Below, piece after piece: positions 48,701 through 57,800 of a stretch of 64,000 nucleotides of DNA. The stretch comes from Haliotis asinina (taxonomy: Eukaryota > Mollusca > Gastropoda > Lepetellida > Haliotidae). Under the pieces are notes generated by a model. It was not told the DNA's origin. It worked only from the letters and a program-made list of their open reading frames with translations, and did not search any database. A program made the translations under genes and the position numbers. The stretch is from assembly GCF_037392515.1 (NCBI RefSeq), contig NC_090283.1:16129001-16193000 (forward strand). The letters run 5' to 3'. Within the stretch, counting starts at the first letter, position 1; each line of letters begins with the position of its first letter.

Positions 48701-51700
48701 ACAATCTTGTTCGTCTTCAAAGGAACCAAGCTCTGATACACCTGTAAGTGTCTATTGAGTGTAATGTACAGTGTTGTCCTCCCTGTTATACTGTACTGCT
48801 AGGTTAAGATACAGTCTAGTTCGTCTTCAGAGGAATCAAGCTCTGATATAGCTGTAAGTGGCTATTGAGTGTAATGTACAGCATTCTACAGCTGTAATAC
48901 CTCCCTTTAGTATAGTGCTGGTAGATAGACAGACCAGTTCCTCTTCAGGGGCATCAAGCACTGACCTAGCTGTGAGTGACTACTGAATTTTTCATCTCTA
49001 GAGTAAAACGTTTTAGAACTCTTACTTTTGCCCATGTACTGTAGGTCATGTTCCATGCCGCCTCAAGCTCAACATGGACTTTCTATGCTCGAGGTACTAA
49101 TCGAGAATTACGCGTATACGCGTATAATCGAGAATTACGTACTAGTCCATATTGCCGTAAAGGTGGAGTCTGTCTAACTTTTGGCATGTGAACGAGCCAG
49201 CACTTTCTGTGAAATTGAAAAATCGTGAAGTGAGACTCAGGCAGACTCATTCAAATAGACCAATTTTGGTGGGTTACTTTGTAGTGGTCAATAAACAGAC
49301 TAACAACCCACCCAAACAATGGCCCTGATGCCTAAGTAGATTGAATCGCCACAATTGATCAAATCTATATCCATAACCTCCAGAGGCAGTTAACTTGCAT
49401 GCAGTCATCCCTCACAATAACACGAGTCTTTGGCCCACAGAAGACACCAGGTGTTATGAGACACCAGTGGTAATACACGAAATAGAATAAAAGCCAAGTG
49501 ATACTGTATTTTTAATGTGCATTGTTGGCATAACTGCATTGTGCCCAGTGATAACAATGCTATGTCATCAGAGCTAGTGAGGTGAACAAAGAAACTTTGT
49601 AAATGTTTTGTCTTTCTTTGAAGTCCTGGGCCTAGATTTACAAAACTCTGTTAGTGCTAAGACAGCTGTAAGTCAATGTTAATGTAAGGTACTTACTATC
49701 TTAGTGCTAAGACAGCTTCGGAAATTTAGGCCCTGAGAAGCAACAGTATTTTAAGCAATTCATTGATTCTCTGTCTAATACTTTCATGGATGAAATTATT
49801 CTTTCTTCTTTGTTTCCTTTCCTTTCTCTCTATCCCTGTTTCCTTCACTCCAGCATCAGGGGGCGCTGGGGGGCAGGTTGGGGGCGTCATGCCCTCTGCG
49901 CGGGCCACACAGGTCGCGGCTATCAAAGCCAACATTATACCTGCCCAAGGAATCTCCTATAAGGACGGTGGTAGGTCAGAGTGTGGTTGTCTGCATGCAT
50001 TCGTTCACTTGACCATTGCTGGGGACATTTTGGTCATTTGACCAGTGTTGGGGTTAGTTTGTTTATTTGATGACATTAGGGGTTCTTTTGTTTATTTGGA
50101 GATGCTTGGTTGCTTTTCTTCAGTTGAAGATGTAAGGGGTGTTTGTTTTTGTTTTGTTTTTTTATTTAAAGAAATTTTGGATTGTTTTGTTTATTTGAAG
50201 ACTTTGTTTATTTTGTTTATTTGAAGACTTTTGGGGTTGTTTCCTTCATTTGAAGACATTAGGGGTTTTATTGTTTGAAGAAGAGAGTTTGGGGGTTTTC
50301 AGTTGATGATGTTAAGAGTTATTTAGTTTATTTGAAGATGTTTGAGGATGTTTTTCATTGTATTTTTATTTATTTGTTTTATGCTACACTCGAGGTGTTT
50401 TGCTTATTTGAAGACATTTCTGGGGTGTTTTAATTATTTAAAGATTTTGTTTTTGTATTTTTGTTCAGTTTTGTATTACTTGAAGACATTGGGGAATGTT
50501 TTTAACTGTTTTGTTGTTGTTTGTTTGTTGTGCCCGCAGCAATACTCCAGCTTGCTGGTGGCTGTCAGTAAACAATCAAATCTCAACCATCCAATGTTCC
50601 ACAGAATGGACATTGATATATGAAATTGGGAAATGACGACATGAGTTGCTGACAACCCAGATCTTCGTCGTTTTTTTTTATTATTTAAAACATAGTGGGT
50701 TAATTCATTCTTGTGAAAAGTGTCGTTTTGTTTTTAGGTTGTGTGGGGTTAGATGTTTTTGGAAAATCAGATAAGCCTTTTGAAATTTGAAGAAATTTAG
50801 CAATGGGCCAGCATTATAATCACACAGTATCTAAGAATACGATTTTCAGACTAACAGTGTTTCTTCTCACATTGTGCAGTTGTGTGGATTAATAAGTAAC
50901 AGTCACTCTGAGAGTGGAGACTTTCAAACATCAACACTGCCAAAATTACTGCAGATTTGATTCATTCCACAAGCAAAGTGAATCAGATAGACATGAGTTA
51001 TCTCCCCTACATAGGGGGTGCTGCAACACAAACAGGGCAGTCTGCAGCATCTTGGATACTCATCTGTCATTATTTCATATTCCATCAATTTGTTTGTTTT
51101 GTTGAGATGTTTGTGTTTTGGATGTTGATTTTAGAATATTTCTGTTGAACCATATTTCATGTTGATGTTTGATTTGGTTTATGCAAGCCTTCACTGTGCA
51201 AGCAAATTGTGTTAACCTGTTCCATTTTTTTGTGGACATTGAGATGTAAATGTCTTCCTAATAGATGGTTGACAGAATTTGAATATTTCTCAGATAACAG
51301 TCCTTTAAACTGCTAGTATAATCTTCATACACCAAATTGCATATCACTTTCCCAATAATATGATAAGTTGTGCAAGTTAATACATTAAATACGACTGGAT
51401 GAAATTTTTATAGCTAGCTATTTATTGTGTTTTTGACAGCGACCTCGAACAGATCGACTGGGGTTCTCCCCAATGAAGGTTGGCAGGTGTCCGGGACATA
51501 TATATCAACCCTTTCATATACAGTGTACCCGTGTTGCTTGTATATCATTAAACCCAGCAGATTGTATTAACAAGAGGGAATCTTCCTCAAGGGGATGTAG
51601 TCATTAGTTTTGCCATGTCACAGTGAAAATAATCGTATATTTATAATGTATTTTAAAAAGTAAGTTTTTGTGTAAGTTCACTATTATTGATGTTAATGTT

Positions 51701-51740
51701 GATAATTTGGAATTTGTTTTTTCATCCATCCATCCATGAT

Positions 51741-51811
<71 letters not shown>

Positions 51812-54800
51812 TTACTGAGTGTTTTGCTATGCGATTTACTGTACATGAACGTAAGTCTGCCATGTGACGTGCATCATATCATTGGTTTTACTAATAAATA
51901 TATATTGCATCTCTGTGACTGAAACCCAGATCTGGGTTATGTACCCATGTGCATCAGCTCTTACCAGGAAACCAGGATTCTGACGAGATCTCACTGGATC
52001 CATGCTTCTCGAGATATTCCCATCCTCATCAGTCCAGGGTGTTTTGTCTCTACTCAATAAACTGAACCCATTCTCTACCACAGCCTCTTACAGGAAGTGA
52101 CATCACCTCCTCCAGCTCTTCTGTCTTTAAAAATAGTTCAGAATTTCTTTCATTGTACTCTTGTTAATGTCAGTGTGCAAATTGCAAAATAGATACAGGC
52201 CCGCTTGCCCGTGCCAAGTGAAAATCCAGTCATGTCGGTAAATCTGTACAGTCACAGACCCAGCTTGTGAAACACGACTTTTTAAAGTTACCATACACTT
52301 TTAAATCATGCATGATCATGGCCTGATAAAAATGTTCATCACGTTAGCAGCCTGATCATGAATGAAATCCAAGTCATGCTGACAGTATCCTGTGATGATG
52401 TCACTTCCTGTCCCATTGTGCCAAATCCTTGCCATGTCCTGCCCCAGGTTACTACCAGACATCATGTAGTCAGAAGAACATACCTGTGAATGTCTTCTAC
52501 ACTAACGCTTTTTTTAGTTCCATGCTGAATTTTCACCCACATTTACAAGTCCAGTCAAAGTGCATGTGTCGTGGTCACACGACATGTCACATGATCCTCT
52601 GTATCCTCAAAGCCACCCATCCCTGCATAGATTCCCACTATATTCTCAATTTTTGGGAACATAAAGTCTCTCATGAAGAAATCTGTGAATGTCCTGGGGT
52701 AGAATAGGCCTTCAGGAACCCATGCTTGCCATAAAAGGCGACTATGCTAGTCGTAAGAGGCGACTAACGGGATCAGGTGATCAGACTCGCTGATTTGGTT
52801 GACACATGTCATCGGTTCCCAGTTGTGCAGGTGGATGCTCATGTTGTTGTCACTGGATTGTATGGTCTACACTTGATTATTTAGAAACAGCCGCCATATG
52901 ACTGGAATATTGCTGAGTGCGGCATGAGACTGAAAGCACGCATTCACTCACTCTCTCATGGAGAACCTGCAACCAAAATATTTAAATGAGTCCACATTAA
53001 TACTTTCAGCCATGATCTCGTATTGAGAGATAGTTGTACGGACAAAAATCAGGAAAAATATTTGTAATGTTTGTGTAGTTGGATAGTGTAAAGCTTGGAT
53101 GAGTGTTGGAAGACTAGCCATCACTAACATGTTTGTTGTGTGTCATTGAAAGTTGTCTCACTAATAGTATGTTGGTTTTTAGGGGGTAAAAAATGCATGC
53201 TTGACCATACTCGTGCCATATTGCTTAGGCCTAAGGACAAAGATTGCTGAGGTTAGAAAAATATTATGAGCTCCTCATGTCCACATGTTCAGGAACATTA
53301 AACAGTCGTAACATATTTCTTTCTAGTATATTCATGCAGCTAATTATTGCATACATATAATGAACAGCAAAAGAAACACAACACTGTCTTTTTGTCGAGT
53401 TTTTAATTTAAAGACATAAACATGAACGCTTACTTTTATTTATTTTTTGTTTAATGTTTCTTAACTTGTGTTGCTTTTGCTTTTCAGTATATTTATGTTT
53501 AAAAAAAGAAAAAAATTAGAAGGATGCTTTCTTGTTTATATGACATATTCTTTAGTCTAAGATTAGTCACAATGTTTGTAAATATTTTTCTTTGATACCT
53601 TTCCAGAAAGTTTTAAGATGTTTTGGTTTGGGGATTAGTTTTGTTTAAGATGATTGCTTGATTGTTTATTTCATGTTTGATGCAGTTGCTCGCCAAATGA
53701 AGACGATCAACTACCAGTTGTCGTCGCAGCGATGTCTAGAGGAAGGTTGGACGTTGCGGCCGCCAAGCCCTCTTAACAATGAGGAGGAAGATATTGATAT
53801 CTTCATACCTGAACCTTTAAACCCAGCTATGATGGGAACAGGGAGGGTAGGTGGTGTACTGACCTAGTTAAACCCGGCCTTGATAAGTACGGAGAGGATC
53901 ACGGGGAAATTTCAATCATAAATATCAGATTGAAACATGTTGGAGAAAACGGCATTCTGTTGGAGAAAACGACATTCTGTTTTTATTTAACTAAAAAATG
54001 TAATTAATTCAAAATTTGACTCTGTTAGATAATTCAATTGATTTAAAATTTAATTTATTTAGTTATAAAATTGAAACGTTGTAGAAAACGGCATTCTGTT
54101 TTTATTGAACTATGAGACACACACAAGACAATAGTAGATATCTCTATAATAATTACATTTAAAATTTAAATGTGTTTCAGTTCCATGAGCGACCATTGAT
54201 ACAGAAGTTTTATGAGGATGGGAAGAAATTCCTGACCGTATTCCCAGATGGATCAGGCAACATATTGTATCCTTCTGTAGTACTACAGTGTAACTACATC
54301 ACATAACACATCAGACCTGTTAGGTATTGTTTGTTGTAGGTATATATTGCTACGGTGAATAATTTGCTGTGACAAAAGGTGTAAGAAATCCCCTTAGAAC
54401 CAGCAAAATATGACATTGACAAGTCTAAAATATTCAATATTATGTATTGAGCAGTCAAATAGCAAGATACAAAGATTCAATATAGAGGTTTCCAATACAA
54501 TGCAGCTGAGTCAAATCTGATGTAATGGGTCACAAATATAATATCAACTCACCAACATCTTTTTTTGAGAGAGAGAAACAGTTGTACCTAATGTTACATG
54601 GCGAGAGGTCAGTGTTGAATGTAGGTTGATGTTGGCAATCAGACGAAGAGGCAGTCATACGTAGATAAGCCGAATGATGACAACTACAGTAAATCCATGT
54701 GTGTAAGTCTGTGTGTGTCGTTAACACAGTAGCCAGCCTTATATATAAGCAGTCACTGATTCTTGAATATTCGAGCACTTTGTGACCACATCGCCACCAA

Positions 54801-57800
54801 CTTTCTCACAGACCCCCATGAGTAAACACAATTAATCAAGGGAGGCAACTGTAGAGGCCTGCTGCTAAAATTCTAATAGCACTGAACATTTATTATACGA
54901 AATGTGACCCATAAGAGCTATCACTCAAATCTCTAAACATTGTGACCCAATAATAATAATCACTTAATCACTATTACAATTTACAGAAAATACACTCTCA
55001 TAACAATTGTACCAGGATAATCATTTGCTATCAACGCATGAAGGTCTGGGTAAATATTGGTCTTCATTAACTCATTTTTGTCCCCCTTGAAGACTTAGGT
55101 TAGCGTTTGTCTTGAGCAATCTATGCTTGTCTCCTGTGTAGAAGAGGGTTAGAATTGGTCTTCATTAACCAATTTTTGTCAACTGTGAAGATCTGAATTA
55201 AAATTGGTCTTCAGCAGCTTAGTTTTGTCCTAAGGCCAAAGATGAAAACTATGATCAAGGTCAAGCTCGATGACATCTTGAAGCATGTCATCATATCCCA
55301 ATTACATATATATATATATATGCTCATGATTTCAATTATGGAATTTAACAGTCCTCAGTACTTGAGTATGGTCGTAAACAAACAGCAAACAAACCAATGC
55401 ATCATTAGAGACATGACTCTGATTCCAAGATACACCATGTCTGTTTTCTGGTTGGCAACACCACATCAGGACGTGTTGGGTTCATCAATGTGATAGACAT
55501 ACGAGGGACCTAACTTTAAATATGCCTATGTCGATATGGGTCATGATTTATTATCATGCATATATTACTCTGAATTATTCTATATTATGTATTCACAGCA
55601 TTGAGGGTGGGGTGGGGTGGGGTAGGGTGAGGTGGGGTTTAACTTTTAGGGATGTATTTATATTTTTGTGGCCTCATGGTCTTTCATTACATCAAACTCA
55701 TCAAACCAAAGACCCAGGTTTGATTCCCCACATGGGTAAAATGTGTGTCGCCCATTCCTGCTGTCCCCCAGAATATTGTTAATAACTCATTCACTCTCTC
55801 ACTCACTTTCCAGTTATGTTCTTCATATTTGAATTTCAAGATTGTACAATACTTAAAATCAAACTAAACACAGATTGTATGAAGAAGAGACATATGTTTT
55901 GAGAATCATTTACAAGAATGTTTCTGTTTTAAATATGGAACTCATCGCTGCAAAGTTCCAAAGTGTCTGAAATACTGTTTAAATTCTCAACCTTTTATCC
56001 CTGTATGGAGTCTTTGTGACTTGATTATCTCCTTGACCAATGGTCAGCTACCCTAATGGTCAGATCGCCATCCTCATCAGCTATGTTAGCCTTGGTCAGT
56101 ACATCTACGTAGTGCATGACGAAAATCCCAGCCGCACAGTCAAAGCTGTGTTTGAACCCAGTGGATATGGGTCATGTTACCATAACAACGGAATAGTGAG
56201 GTAAGTGAAAGAAGGGTCAAAGTTTTGATATTAGGACTGTTTAGGCTATATCATAGGGATTTGTACAGTGTTAAGTCTCCAATGACAAATCCTTTCTTGA
56301 GTTAAGTGTTCCATGCCACAATGTCTTGGCACAACATGCCTGTGAAGATCCAGGGTGGAATTGGCCTTCAGGAATCCATGCTTCTCGTAAGAGGTCACTA
56401 AATGGATTGGGTGGTCAGGATTGGCAGGTTAACATGAGTCATCATGTCCGAAATTTTTTCATCAGTGCTCATGATGTTGATCATTGGATTGTCAGGTTCT
56501 GACTTGATTATTTTCTGACCATGTAGCTGGAATATTGCTGAGTGCACATCAAACAACAAACATGCAACCATACAAGTCACCAGGCCTGATGACATGATCC
56601 AGTGGGTGGTAGGTAAAATGGATCTAATCATTTTATTCTCCATCAAATATCAATATACCTAATCACCAAACTAAACTGTTCGAAGGTTGTACTTTGACCA
56701 GCTGGGTGGCATCGAGCTGGACGTTCATGGGGGCCGGAGAAGGAAGTGGACGTGGAAGGATCAAGAGACTCACGTACATGCTCCACCCTTCCAGCCAATC
56801 TGCTTCGGCCTGAACCGCTACATTGGTGTGCGTGTGATGAACCAGGACAGCATCGCACTCACCCTAACAGCCAAGAAGAGGAGTTGCCGATTCAATGTGG
56901 GCTCACGTCTCAAGGTAGGAGTGATGGAAAGTCCTCCACAGCAATGCATAGTTATTGGTTGTGGTGTGAGGATTCATCGATACGCATCAATGCATTGGTT
57001 GTTGATGCAGTGAATTGATGCAAAGTTTAACATTGTTGTATATCTCCATACGAATGGGCCACAATGCATTTATGTCTAACTTAGCATATTGCCAGATCAC
57101 AATATCAGTCAAAAAAAGAGAGACTACTTCAGTTAGATGATTAAAGTGTATGCTTACTTATTTCCGTTCATAAGTAAACGTTTCCTCAGAAATTCTTGCC
57201 TCAAGACCTGTATCAGACATAGTGTTCGCATCTTATCAGCATTTACAAAATCAGTGTATAAACGTAATTATCTCATTTTCGAATGAACATTTAACATCAC
57301 TGGCGGAATTTGACAAAATACTTTAAAACTGGTTTGGTTTTTGACCTTAATGCGTTTTGTAGTTGGTGTTAGAATTGAAGATTCTCATATTGTGATACAT
57401 ATCGTAGTGATATCCTTGTATCAGGATTCGTATCCTAACACAGAAAAAGTGGACAATACTTTGTTAAAGTATTGTGAATAAAATGTTAGCATTGTGATGT
57501 ATTGTATTACAGGTTATATGCCAATACCAGCACTATTTAGAGTATGATCTGCAGTAGCCTGTAGTAATAATAACACCTTGCCTCAATAGCAAGGGAATAA
57601 CTTAGAGCCTGTGTTAGCTGAGCTCCATCAAAATAGACTTTAATGACGATGTGTAAGGCAGTTGTTGAGTGGGTGTGTATGATTGTTATACTATTAAAAA
57701 AAATAGGAGGTATTCCAATTTTGGAAGCATACCACTAGCCAATGCCAATGCATTGAGAAAAAGTATTGTGTATTCATACAGATGAAACATTTCCAAAGGA

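Noticed and set aside
49763-50041. 92-codon plus-strand frame starting with a hydrophobic, signal-like segment
   Set aside because: The hydrophobic part is the pyrimidine-rich splice acceptor tract read in frame; only 49854-49970 is exon.
52429-52707. Open frame after a CCTGCCCCAG acceptor, in phase with exon 11 (GYYQTSCSQKNIPVN)
   Set aside because: Exon 11 joins exon 12 in phase without it, there is no strong donor that would rejoin in frame, and it runs into a SINE.
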